Source: an uncultured Novosphingobium sp. (GTDB lineage Bacteria > Pseudomonadota > Alphaproteobacteria > Sphingomonadales > Sphingomonadaceae). Taken from it: a stretch of DNA of 6,565 nt. Below the pieces are notes generated by a model. That model had not been told where the DNA came from, made no database searches, and was given only the letters and a program-made list of their open reading frames with translations. Shown here in pieces: positions 1 to 6,565 of this stretch. The translations under genes were made by a program, and so were the position numbers. The first letter of the stretch is position 1. Each line of letters starts with the position of its first letter. The DNA is taken from the NCBI GenBank assembly GCA_946886365.1, contig CAMPIM010000147.1, positions 1-6,565 of the forward strand, read 5' to 3'.

Positions 1-629
1 TCGCGGCTCTGCTGGACGTGATGCAGATCAGCGACATCCTGTCGGTCGAGAGCGAGGATACGTTCACGCGCCCGATCTATGCGGGCAATGCCATCGCGAC
101 GGTCAAGTCGAAGGATGCGAAGAAGGTCATCACTGTTCGTGGTACCGCTTTTGAGAAGGCGGATCGTGAGGGCGGTTCCGGCGCGGTGGAAGCCGTTGCT
201 TCGACCGGCGACAAGGGTCTGTCGAGCTTTGTCGGTGCTGAGATCGCCAAGCAGGAGCGTCCGGAACTGACGAGCGCGAAGGTGATTGTGTCGGGTGGCC
301 GGGCGCTGAAGGACGGGCCGACGTTCGAGGAAGTCATCTATCCGCTGGCCGACAAGCTGGGCGCGGCGGTGGGTGCTTCGCGTGCGGCCGTCGATGCGGG
401 CTATGTGCCGAATGACTATCAGGTTGGGCAGACCGGCAAGATCGTGGCTCCGGAAGTCTATATCGCCGTCGGTATCTCCGGCGCGATCCAGCATCTGGCG
501 GGCATGAAGGACAGCAAGACCATCATCGCCATCAACAAGGATGAGGATGCGCCGATCTTCCAGGTCGCGGACATCGGCCTGGTGGGCGACCTGTTCAAGG
601 TTGTGCCGGAGTTGAACCAGAAGCTTTGA
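1..629 (+). CDS. etfA: Electron transfer flavoprotein subunit alpha, 5'-truncated by window edge
   Basis: This is the C-terminal part of the ETF alpha subunit, which binds FAD and, with EtfB, carries electrons from acyl-CoA dehydrogenases to ETF:quinone oxidoreductase in the cytoplasm. The frame is open from base 3 ([12 protein letters not shown]...), so the GTG/ATG codons at 18-23 are internal and not the start. About 208 residues are present of a usual length near 310; the missing part is the N-terminal domain. The FAD-domain signatures are intact. Counting from the codon at 18, they are SGGR (92-95), [19 protein letters not shown] (119-137), [12 protein letters not shown] (152-163) and [19 protein letters not shown] (173-191). 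The protein ends in VVPELNQKL, as is normal for the family. An etfB partner would be expected upstream, outside the window. The identification is firm. Confidence 0.97.
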   Translation, partial: AALLDVMQISDILSVESEDTFTRPIYAGNAIATVKSKDAKKVITVRGTAFEKADREGGSGAVEAVASTGDKGLSSFVGAEIAKQERPELTSAKVIVSGGRALKDGPTFEEVIYPLADKLGAAVGASRAAVDAGYVPNDYQVGQTGKIVAPEVYIAVGISGAIQHLAGMKDSKTIIAINKDEDAPIFQVADIGLVGDLFKVVPELNQKL

Positions 630-650
630 AGCTTCCTTTTTTCAACACGC

Positions 651-685
651 CAATGAGCCCTCGATCCTGTGACGAGGGCTCATTG
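651..685. terminator. Perfect 13-bp hairpin between convergent genes, probable bidirectional terminator
   Basis: Bases 651-663 (caatgagccctcg) and 673-685 are exact reverse complements, separated by a 9-nt loop at 664-672. The hairpin lies 22 bases after the etfA stop and about 53 bases beyond the stop of the opposing acyl-CoA synthetase gene, so it can serve both. No T tract follows the stem on either strand. A run of six T (637-642) lies before the stem on the plus strand instead, so this is not a canonical intrinsic terminator; it may act as a transcript-end stabiliser or with Rho. Confidence 0.6.
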
Positions 686-738
686 CAACGCTGCCGCCGA
701 TTTCAGCGCAGGACAAGGATCAAAGCGGCTTCGCGCCT

Positions 739-2418
739 TTAGCTTTGCCCCTCAAATTCCTCCACCATCGCCTGACGGATCAGATACTTCTGCACCTTTC
801 CTGTCACCGTGGTCGGAAACGCGTCAACGATCCGTATGAACCGGGGTATTTTATAGTGGGAGATCTGGTTCACACAAAATGCCCTGACCTCATCTTCGGC
901 CAGTTTTTCGTCGGCGCGCAATGTTATCCACGCACAGACTTCCTCCCCCATATGATCGTCCGGCACGCCCACGACGGAGACATCCTCGACGGCGGGGTGC
1001 ATCCGCAGAAAATCCTCGATCTCGCGGGGATATATATTCTCCCCCCCACGAATGATCATGTCCTTTATCCGGCCTACGATGCTTCCATAGCCAGCGTCGT
1101 CCAGGACGGCCAGATCGCCGCTGTGCATCCATCCGTCTGAATCGATGGCTGCCGCCGTCTGCACGGGATCGTTCCAATATCCCATCATGACGGAATAGCC
1201 TCTCGTACATAATTCTCCCGGCGTTCCACGCGGGACGATCGCGCCGTCGGCATCGACGATCTTGCATTCGAGGTGCGGTTGGACCTGGCCGATGGTGGTG
1301 GTTCGACGCTCAATCGAATCTCCGGGCACGGTCTGGAAACTGACGGGGCTGGTCTCCGTCATCCCATAGGCGATCGTCACATTTCGCATATTGAGGCGAT
1401 CCACAACGTCCCGCATCAATGGCTCCGGACAAAGCGCCCCGGCCATGCACCCAGTGCGCAATGAGGACGTATCGGTCGCATCCGTCTCGAGCCGCGCCAG
1501 GACCGCAATGAACATCGTCGGAACGCCATATAGGGCGGTACAGCGTTCCTCCGCGACCGTACGCAGCACCGCCGCAGGATCGAACGCGCTCGACGGATAG
1601 ATCATGGCCGATCCATGCGTGATGGCGGCAAGGTTGCCCATGACCATCCCGAAACAATGGTACAGCGGCACAGGTATGCAAATGCGGTCGCCGGGGGTCA
1701 GGCCCATGGCGCTGCCGACAAAATAGCCATTGTTAAGGATGCCACGATGGCTGAGCGTAGCGCCCTTCGGCAAACCTGTAGTGCCGCTGGTGAACTGAAT
1801 GTTCACCGCGTCCTCCGCCCGAATTTGCGGCTCGATTGAACGCAGATGATCCAGAGACGGAGCCGACGATAGCAGGTCGTCAAACCGCAGCCAGCCCGGA
1901 CGCGGCTGTTCACTGATAAGGATGGCCGCTTTGAGCGTCGGCAGCCGCTTTGCTTCCAATTGCCCCGGTACGCAGCCGGGCAGCTCCGGAGCCAGCGTCT
2001 CGATCATATCGGCATAGGCACTGGTCTTGAATCGTTCGGCTGCAATCAGCGCACGCAGGCCGACATTGTTGATTGTATATTCGACTTCCGACAATCGATA
2101 GGCGGGATTTATCGTTACCAGGATCAGACCGGCACGGGCTGCTGCGAACTGCGTCAAGGTCCACTCCGCGCAGTTAGGCGACCAGATGCCGATACGATCC
2201 CCAGGCTGCAAGCCGAGTTCCAAGAGACCGGCAGCCAGCTTATCGGCAAGGGTAAGTAGATCATCATAGGTCCAGCGGATATTCTGTTCCGCCGAAACCA
2301 AAGCATCGCGATCACCCCACCGAGCGGCAGCGTCCGCCAGAGCCTGTCCTATCGTCAAATCCAGAAGCGGGGGATCCGTTCTACCCCGGACGTAGCTGAG
2401 AGCGCTCACTTTCCACAT
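739..2418 (-). CDS. AMP-forming fatty acyl-CoA synthetase (ACSF2/FadD-like)
   Basis: This is an adenylate-forming enzyme that should convert a carboxylic acid, probably a medium- or long-chain fatty acid, with ATP and CoA into acyl-CoA, AMP and PPi in the cytoplasm. The motifs appear in order: ATP-binding loop [11 protein letters not shown] (209-219), YGMTETSP (351-358), [14 protein letters not shown] (401-415), HSGD (432-435), hinge [16 protein letters not shown] (449-464), and C-terminal [10 protein letters not shown] (535-544) with catalytic lysine K541. At 559 residues it has normal length and looks complete. The start is uncertain: ATG at 2416-2418 has a purine-rich gagggg directly against it. 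GTG at 2407-2409 (V4) has the same gagggg at a good 9-nt spacing and gives an N-terminus MSALSYVRG, which suits the family better. The chain length of the substrate cannot be read from sequence. The gene is transcribed alone, convergent with etfA and divergent from the large signalling gene. Confidence 0.95.
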   Translation of the reverse strand: MWKVSALSYVRGRTDPPLLDLTIGQALADAAARWGDRDALVSAEQNIRWTYDDLLTLADKLAAGLLELGLQPGDRIGIWSPNCAEWTLTQFAAARAGLILVTINPAYRLSEVEYTINNVGLRALIAAERFKTSAYADMIETLAPELPGCVPGQLEAKRLPTLKAAILISEQPRPGWLRFDDLLSSAPSLDHLRSIEPQIRAEDAVNIQFTSGTTGLPKGATLSHRGILNNGYFVGSAMGLTPGDRICIPVPLYHCFGMVMGNLAAITHGSAMIYPSSAFDPAAVLRTVAEERCTALYGVPTMFIAVLARLETDATDTSSLRTGCMAGALCPEPLMRDVVDRLNMRNVTIAYGMTETSPVSFQTVPGDSIERRTTTIGQVQPHLECKIVDADGAIVPRGTPGELCTRGYSVMMGYWNDPVQTAAAIDSDGWMHSGDLAVLDDAGYGSIVGRIKDMIIRGGENIYPREIEDFLRMHPAVEDVSVVGVPDDHMGEEVCAWITLRADEKLAEDEVRAFCVNQISHYKIPRFIRIVDAFPTTVTGKVQKYLIRQAMVEEFEGQS

Positions 2419-2424
2419 CCCCTC
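2419..2424 (-). promoter_or_regulatory. Ribosome binding site favouring a GTG start for the acyl-CoA synthetase
   Basis: On the minus strand gagggg ends directly before the ATG at 2418 but stands 9 nt before an in-frame GTG at 2409-2407. This spacing favours the GTG as the true start and shortens the protein by three residues. Confidence 0.5.
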
Positions 2425-2448
2425 AGGGCCACTGGCATACTCCTCTCG

Positions 2449-2476
2449 AATATTGGCTGCGGTTCCGCAGCGACAA
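2449..2476 (-). promoter_or_regulatory. Possible promoter of the acyl-CoA synthetase gene
   Basis: Read on the minus strand, TTGTCG (2476-2471) and AATATT (2454-2449) are separated by 16 bases and resemble -35 and -10 boxes, each matching four of six consensus positions. The predicted transcript would begin near 2442 and leave a leader of roughly 25-35 bases, which fits the gagggg ribosome site. The match is modest and based on sigma-70 consensus only. Confidence 0.3.
2456..2471. promoter_or_regulatory. 16-bp dyad gctgcggttccgcagc, candidate operator
   Basis: Two perfect 7-bp arms (2456-2462 and 2465-2471) flank a 2-base centre. The dyad fills the spacer of the putative minus-strand promoter, where a dimeric repressor would block RNA polymerase. 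Acyl-CoA synthetase genes are often controlled by TetR- or GntR-type fatty-acid sensors, but the regulator here is unknown and none is encoded next door. Confidence 0.35.
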
Positions 2477-2633
2477 ATTGCATAAGCAACCTGATTGTCG
2501 CGGACAGGGTCGCCTCTTCAAGTATGCTACTGTTAGGCACTTGCCTGTGAGCCGCCTCACCTTTCCGTTGCTTTGCGACTAAAGTCAGGCAATGTTCCTG
2601 AGCCGGGCAAGGATCGATAACCCGACAAATGGC

Positions 2634-2640
2634 GGAGAGG
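2634..2640 (+). promoter_or_regulatory. Ribosome binding site that decides the start of the large signalling gene
   Basis: The purine run ggagagg lies 11 bases before ATG 2652 and 5 bases before the in-frame GTG 2646. The longer start at ATG 2592 has only a weak upstream sequence (aaagtcaggca). This favours a start at 2646 or 2652. Confidence 0.45.
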
Positions 2641-2651
2641 AAACGGTGACG

Positions 2652-5600
2652 ATGAGGCGATCATCCATTGACGCGCGCAGCGTTCCCCCTCCTGGCGCAC
2701 AGGAGATGCAGGCGCATTTAAACAAAGTGCTGATGAGCCCCGTCTTTGAACGCAGTCCCCGTATGCAACGATTTTTACGCTATCTCTGCGAGGAGATGTT
2801 CGCAGGGCGAGGATCGCTCCTGAAAGAATATAGTATTGCGCTTGGGGTTTTCGACAAGCCTCAGGATTTTGATCCCGGCACCAGCGCGACTGTCCGGGTG
2901 GAGGCAGGACGCCTGCGCCGCCTGCTGACAAGCTATCAGATCAACCATGGTCAATCCGACGCCATTCAGATTGTCATTCCTAAAGGAGGATATGTCCCAA
3001 GCTTCCAACGCAAGACGGAACAATCGGAAATTGTTGAGCGAGACGATGACGCTCCTGGAAAGGCTGCGACCCCGGATTTACCTTCGCATATGGAACTGCG
3101 CAGGATAACGGTCTTATCCTGCTCTTTCCGGTTAAGAGGCATTTCCCAACTGACGGCCGAGTTCCTTGAAGAATTCGACCGCTTCCACGCATATTTTTCC
3201 TCGACCGTGACGCAATTGGGCGGCGTCATGGAGAACGGCGCAACGGCTCGGCTGACCGTCTATTTCGGCTGGCCTGCCTCGCTGGAAGATGCTTCGGGAC
3301 GGGCGATGACAGCGGCAACGGAAATCATTGCCTACGCACGGCGCGAACATGGAGATAATTGTGAGGTCCGTGTAGCCATTGATACAGGCAATGTTCTTTC
3401 ACGACCCTGCCTAGAACAGCCGCTGATATTGGGTGACGTACCCACCATCGCCCTACAGATAATCGATCACACGCCATCTAACGCAATTCTCGTTTCGGAA
3501 GAGACCCGCCGACATTCACGCACCGCATTTGAAGCCATTCCGGCTGGTGCAATAGAAGCAGAGGATGGGCACCAGATTCTTCTTTGGCGTCTTCTGAGTC
3601 CTAGATCGACAACATGCTTTCTAGCCAAGCAAGATGCTCCGTCCGCCGACATCATCGGCCGGGGTGCTGAATTGGACCTGCTAGGCAACCGTTGGCTCCT
3701 GGCTTCCGCCGGAGAGGGACAATCCGTCATCGTGGAAGGTGAAGCGGGTATCGGCAAATCCTGTTTGTCCGAAGCATTGATCAAACGGCTGCGGCCAAGG
3801 GGCTATCAAATCCGCCTGCAATGCTCTGCGCACCACAGCAACAGCGCACTTTATCCCGTTATCCAAATCCTCCGCCGGTTGATGGCAGGGAACGATCCAT
3901 CAAACGCCGTACTGGGTCGATTTCTTGAGAGAGTCGGTTTGGACGGGCCGATCAACAGGGCGCTGCTTCAAACATTGCTCGCTCAGGCGGATGTGGAAGA
4001 AAATATGGAGGGCATCCTTCCATCGGCGAGCGAAAAGAAAGAGAAGACGCTTCAGCTTCTGATCGCCATCCTTTCTGCCTTATGTAGCCGCAGACCAGTT
4101 ATCCTCCTTGTCGAAGACATACATTGGGCGGACCCCACGACGCTGGAGCTGATTGGATTTGCCGCGTCGGCATGCCAGGACCTACGGCTCTACCTGCTAA
4201 TGACGGGCAGGTCAGGGTGCGCGGCGCTGTTTGGACCGGGACAACCGGTTACTGTTCTTCGTCTCACCCGATTATCCCGCCAGGATTGCAGCCGGATAAT
4301 TGACGGCATTGCGGGGGATGCGGCGTTGCCAATCCCGGCGCGGGACACGATTATCGACAAAGCCGACGGGGTGCCGCTCTATCTGGAGGAACTGACGAAG
4401 CTCCTGCTCGCCCAGAATGTTGGGAAGGGCGATCTGTCGACAGTGCCCGATAGCCTGAACGACTTGCTGGCATCTCAGCTCGGCTGCATGGGCTTTGCAC
4501 GCCGGGTTGCGCAGGTGGCTTCCATAATAGGACGGGACTTCCCTGGCGAGATATTGAAGGCTCTGGTCGGCGATGAAGATCAGCGGGTGGCCGCTGCGAT
4601 CGACCAGCTGCTGGCCGCAGGCATTCTGACGCGCGGTCGCTCCAATGGCAAAGGTCGATATGCCTTTCGGCACGCGTTGCTCCGCGACGCAGCCTATACG
4701 TCGATGATGGACGCAGACCGTCAGGACCTGCATTCTCGAATTGCCGACATGCTGGTTGACTATTTCCCGGAAATCGCAGCCGATCACCCAGAAGTGATCG
4801 CGGGGCATATGCGCCATGCGGGGCGTTTCGACGAGGCTGTATCCTTCTGGCTGGATGCTGGCCGCAAAGCGGCACAAAGATATGCCCTCGCTGAAGCAGG
4901 CGCGAACTATCGCGCGGCCATCGAAACCCTTGCATCGATTTCGCCAAGTGTCGGGCGAAGCGAACGTGAACTCGACGCTCTGTTGGAGCTGGGCGCGACT
5001 GTTCGGGAAGCCGAAGGCTATTACGCCCCGGACTTGAAGCAAATTTACCAGCGCGCGCACCTGCTGGCGGAGGAGGTCGGACGGCCTGAAGCGCTGGCGG
5101 CTAGCCTGCATGGGCTTTGGACCGTGGCGGCGGGCCGTGGGCGCTGGAAGCATGCCGACCTGTTGGCGATTGAGTTCGACAAGTTCATTCATTCACTGGG
5201 ACCAAATGCCCGCCTGGAAGCGGAAGGAGGGCGCCTGCTGGGCGCTGGCGCAGCATTCCGGGGAGACTTTGCCGCAGCCCGAACGCACTTCGAGCGCGTG
5301 GTCGCTGTCTATGATCCCGCGCAACACGGCCGCAGCTTCGGCTATGATCCCGGCGCGGCCTCTACGGCCTATCTTTCCTGGGTGCATTGGCACACCGGCA
5401 ATCCTGAACAGGGGAGGCGAGAGGCTGAGCGCGCCTTGGCCATGGCGGAAACCCTTGGCCACCCGGCAACTTTGTCACTGGTGCTGGTGTGGCTGCTCTT
5501 CCACGCGGTTTGCGAAAGGGATTACGGCCGGATCCACACCTATAATGACCGGCTTCAAGAGCTATGCTCGCAGCAGCTTTGCCGGTTCTGGCAACCGTTC

Positions 5601-6008
5601 GGACGAGCATGCCTGTCCTGGGCCTCGTTCCATTCGACGCGTAATCCGTCACATCTGGATCAGCTCTTGGCCCATACCAAGGCCTTCTCTGAGCATTATC
5701 TCACATCCTGCCTGCACCTGCTCGCCGCTGATATCTGCGACGAAATGGGCCATTACGAAAAAGGCCTGCACCATACCGGTTTGTCCGCGACGTTCATGGC
5801 CCAGCATGACGAGCGGATATGGGAAGCGGAATATTGGCGCTTGACCGGACAGTTGCACGCACGCTGGGGGCCGGACAAAAGCGAGGCACGCCGTTGCCTG
5901 GAACAGGCGCTGACCATCGCGCGTCAGCAAAACGCAGTCATGCTGGAACAGCGGGCCATCGTCGGCCTGCAAGCTCTGTCGGGTACGGATATCGGCCTCG
6001 TTGCCTGA
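2652..6008 (+). CDS. Large signalling protein: N-terminal domain, degenerate class III cyclase domain, STAND/AAA ATPase, TPR-like tail
   Basis: This looks like a cytoplasmic signal-transduction ATPase; no signal peptide or membrane segment is evident and its target is unknown. Residues are numbered from the upstream ATG at 2592. Residues 38-138 form a conserved domain (FERSPRMQRFLRYL, LKEYSIALGVFDKP, VIPKGGYVPSF) seen in proteobacteria ahead of cyclase, TolB-like or TPR regions. Residues 168-333 resemble the class III adenylate/guanylate cyclase domain of cyclase-ATPase-TPR proteins (RRITVLSC, VYFGWP, ALQIIDHTPSNAILVSEET), but the catalytic positions are changed. Residues 353-610 form the NTPase: IIGRGAEL, Walker A GEAGIGKS (383-390), CSAHHSNSALYP, Walker B LLVEDIHWAD (505-514) and ADGVPLYLEELTK (591-603). 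A helical region and TPR-like repeats follow to the end (for example 746-780, 891-908, 936-968, 1099-1115). There is no C-terminal LuxR helix-turn-helix. I prefer ATG 2652 (M21) because ggagagg at 2634-2640 lies upstream at usable spacing; GTG 2646 and ATG 2592 (1138 residues) are alternatives. Confidence 0.85.
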   Translation: MRRSSIDARSVPPPGAQEMQAHLNKVLMSPVFERSPRMQRFLRYLCEEMFAGRGSLLKEYSIALGVFDKPQDFDPGTSATVRVEAGRLRRLLTSYQINHGQSDAIQIVIPKGGYVPSFQRKTEQSEIVERDDDAPGKAATPDLPSHMELRRITVLSCSFRLRGISQLTAEFLEEFDRFHAYFSSTVTQLGGVMENGATARLTVYFGWPASLEDASGRAMTAATEIIAYARREHGDNCEVRVAIDTGNVLSRPCLEQPLILGDVPTIALQIIDHTPSNAILVSEETRRHSRTAFEAIPAGAIEAEDGHQILLWRLLSPRSTTCFLAKQDAPSADIIGRGAELDLLGNRWLLASAGEGQSVIVEGEAGIGKSCLSEALIKRLRPRGYQIRLQCSAHHSNSALYPVIQILRRLMAGNDPSNAVLGRFLERVGLDGPINRALLQTLLAQADVEENMEGILPSASEKKEKTLQLLIAILSALCSRRPVILLVEDIHWADPTTLELIGFAASACQDLRLYLLMTGRSGCAALFGPGQPVTVLRLTRLSRQDCSRIIDGIAGDAALPIPARDTIIDKADGVPLYLEELTKLLLAQNVGKGDLSTVPDSLNDLLASQLGCMGFARRVAQVASIIGRDFPGEILKALVGDEDQRVAAAIDQLLAAGILTRGRSNGKGRYAFRHALLRDAAYTSMMDADRQDLHSRIADMLVDYFPEIAADHPEVIAGHMRHAGRFDEAVSFWLDAGRKAAQRYALAEAGANYRAAIETLASISPSVGRSERELDALLELGATVREAEGYYAPDLKQIYQRAHLLAEEVGRPEALAASLHGLWTVAAGRGRWKHADLLAIEFDKFIHSLGPNARLEAEGGRLLGAGAAFRGDFAAARTHFERVVAVYDPAQHGRSFGYDPGAASTAYLSWVHWHTGNPEQGRREAERALAMAETLGHPATLSLVLVWLLFHAVCERDYGRIHTYNDRLQELCSQQLCRFWQPFGRACLSWASFHSTRNPSHLDQLLAHTKAFSEHYLTSCLHLLAADICDEMGHYEKGLHHTGLSATFMAQHDERIWEAEYWRLTGQLHARWGPDKSEARRCLEQALTIARQQNAVMLEQRAIVGLQALSGTDIGLVA

Positions 6009-6052
6009 GCTGCCGACGCTGACCACGAGATAATACCCGATGATCTGGGAAG

Positions 6053-6068
6053 CCCGCCTAGCTGCGGG
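6053..6068. terminator. Short GC-rich hairpin between convergent genes, weak terminator candidate
   Basis: Bases 6053-6057 (cccgc) pair with 6064-6068 (gcggg) across a 6-base loop. It lies in the 71-base gap between the convergent stops of the signalling gene (6008) and the hydrolase fragment (6080). The stem is only 5 bp and no T tract follows, so the call rests mainly on position. Confidence 0.25.
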
Positions 6069-6079
6069 ATGATCCCCGG

Positions 6080-6496
6080 TCAGCCATAGGGCAGCAGGGA
6101 CAATGGCATCTCTATAGGCGGTGCCTCCTCAACCGGAATGGGCCGGGTGTAAAATCGTCCGGTCTCGCCCGAGGGGAAAGGCGTGTCTATCCATTGCCTC
6201 GGCCGATCGGCAGGCACCACAGGCAACTCGATCGCCGAGGGACGTGCGGCATCATGATGGATCGTCTGGCGCGCGATCCGATGATCTTTCGGAGCAGCTT
6301 TGGAGAGGTCGATGAAATCCTGCGGATTGACCTCGCTGTTCGGATAATCGCTGCTCGAAATGACGATGCGAACGCGGTGCCCCTTTTTGAACAGGTTGCT
6401 GGTTGGCGCCAGCTCGATCTCATATCTTTCGACCGCATCCGGCATCAGCCCTTCCGGAGCCGTGCGCGATTTCCGATAGCGCGCCCGCACCATGCC
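6080..6496 (-). CDS. CocE/NonD-family hydrolase, C-terminal domain fragment
   Basis: Members of this family are alpha/beta-hydrolase esterases or peptidases (cocaine esterase, glutaryl-7-ACA acylase, X-Pro dipeptidyl-peptidase relatives) that end in a jelly-roll (PepX C-terminal) domain. Only the end of that domain is present: GMVRARYRKS, YEIELAPTSNLFKKGHRVR, VISSSDYPNSEVNP and QTIHHDAARPSAIELPVVP, followed by a proline-rich tail of about 43 residues ending PLSLLPYG. The catalytic Ser-Asp-His domain, several hundred residues in full-length relatives, is absent. The frame cannot continue upstream: in-frame stops occur at 6524-6526, 6533-6535 and 6536-6538, and none of the three minus-strand frames beyond about 6496 resembles the family. 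The methionine at 6491-6493 is therefore an internal residue of the parent protein, not a convincing start. The substrate is unknown. Whether this is a real truncated pseudogene or an assembly break cannot be told here. Confidence 0.8.
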   Translation of the reverse strand, partial: GMVRARYRKSRTAPEGLMPDAVERYEIELAPTSNLFKKGHRVRIVISSSDYPNSEVNPQDFIDLSKAAPKDHRIARQTIHHDAARPSAIELPVVPADRPRQWIDTPFPSGETGRFYTRPIPVEEAPPIEMPLSLLPYG

Positions 6497-6565
6497 GCTC
6501 GCCGCCCGGGTGGCCAGCCTCGGCTACGCCACCTATCAGCCAGGGGAATCACCGGAAGAACTGCT
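6492..6565 (+). CDS. Fragment resembling the end of a GGDEF (diguanylate cyclase) domain, running off the window
   Basis: The plus-strand frame from 6492 reads MPLAARVAS then LGYATYQPGESPEELL and continues past the window end. This matches the late part of GGDEF domains, where a strand with the pattern T-A-S-I-G-V-A is followed by a loop and the helix P-E-E-L-L-x-x-A-D. The GGDEF active-site motif itself would lie upstream but is absent, because the sequence there codes for the hydrolase on the other strand. A stop (tag) lies in frame at 6477-6479. Only about 24 residues support this, so it is a tentative call; the ATG at 6492 is unlikely to be a real start. Confidence 0.4.
   Translation, partial: MPLAARVASLGYATYQPGESPEEL

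Noticed and set aside
18..23. GTG/ATG pair as the start of etfA
   Set aside because: The frame is open to the window edge and the codons before it already read as EtfA sequence, so the gene simply begins upstream.
2592..2651. First 20 codons as the certain N-terminus of the large signalling protein
   Set aside because: The ATG at 2592 lacks a good ribosome site, while ggagagg precedes the GTG/ATG at 2646/2652; kept only as an alternative start.
3738..4121. LuxR-family (MalT/LAL) regulator identity for the ATPase gene
   Set aside because: The STAND ATPase motifs fit, but there is no LuxR helix-turn-helix at the C-terminus; the order of domains matches cyclase-ATPase-TPR proteins instead.
4272..5192. 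Open minus-strand frame of 306 codons inside the large signalling gene
   Set aside because: It lies opposite a frame with clear domain motifs, has no recognisable family features and a composition rich in Arg/Gln/Pro typical of antisense shadows in GC-rich coding DNA.
5110..5844. Plus-strand frame of 244 codons overlapping the TPR region
   Set aside because: It is a shifted frame within the signalling gene, rich in Trp/Ser/Pro/Cys and without motifs; the TPR-like frame explains the same DNA.
6066..6076. Palindrome gggatgatccc as a hairpin
   Set aside because: The loop would be a single base, which cannot form a stable hairpin; at most it is a chance dyad overlapping the weak terminator candidate.

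Overview
The window reads as alphaproteobacterial chromosome, most likely a sphingomonad (Sphingomonas/Sphingobium type). This is judged from the style of the EtfA, acyl-CoA synthetase and CocE-type proteins and the moderately high GC; it is an inference, not a database result. Both ends cut through genes, so this could be a short assembled contig.

Layout: (1) 1-629, plus strand, the C-terminal two thirds of the electron-transfer flavoprotein alpha subunit (etfA). (2) 651-685, a perfect 13-bp hairpin between convergent genes, probably a shared terminator. (3) 739-2409 or 2418, minus strand, an AMP-forming fatty acyl-CoA synthetase with all adenylation motifs intact. (4) About 2410-2650, a divergent control region with small dyads; one 16-bp dyad sits in the spacer of a plausible promoter for the synthetase. 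(5) 2652 (or 2592)-6008, plus strand, a very large multidomain signalling protein: a conserved N-terminal domain, a class III nucleotidyl-cyclase-like domain, a STAND/AAA-type ATPase and a TPR-like helical tail. The cyclase-like domain has lost the catalytic residues I can align. (6) 6080 to about 6496, minus strand, the C-terminal domain of a CocE/NonD-family hydrolase. (7) From about 6492 to the end, plus strand, a short stretch that reads like the end of a GGDEF (diguanylate cyclase) domain.

EtfA and the acyl-CoA synthetase both fit fatty-acid oxidation: the synthetase activates the acid as CoA ester and ETF takes electrons from acyl-CoA dehydrogenases. They are convergent, so they do not share an operon. 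The large protein stands alone in its orientation and its target cannot be read from the neighbours.

The two most notable points are the apparently catalytically dead cyclase domain inside an otherwise intact ATPase/TPR protein, and the abrupt junction near 6495, where a hydrolase reading frame on one strand stops and a GGDEF-like frame on the other begins. The latter is either a genuine rearrangement or an assembly chimera. No tRNA, rRNA, CRISPR array or insertion sequence was recognised.
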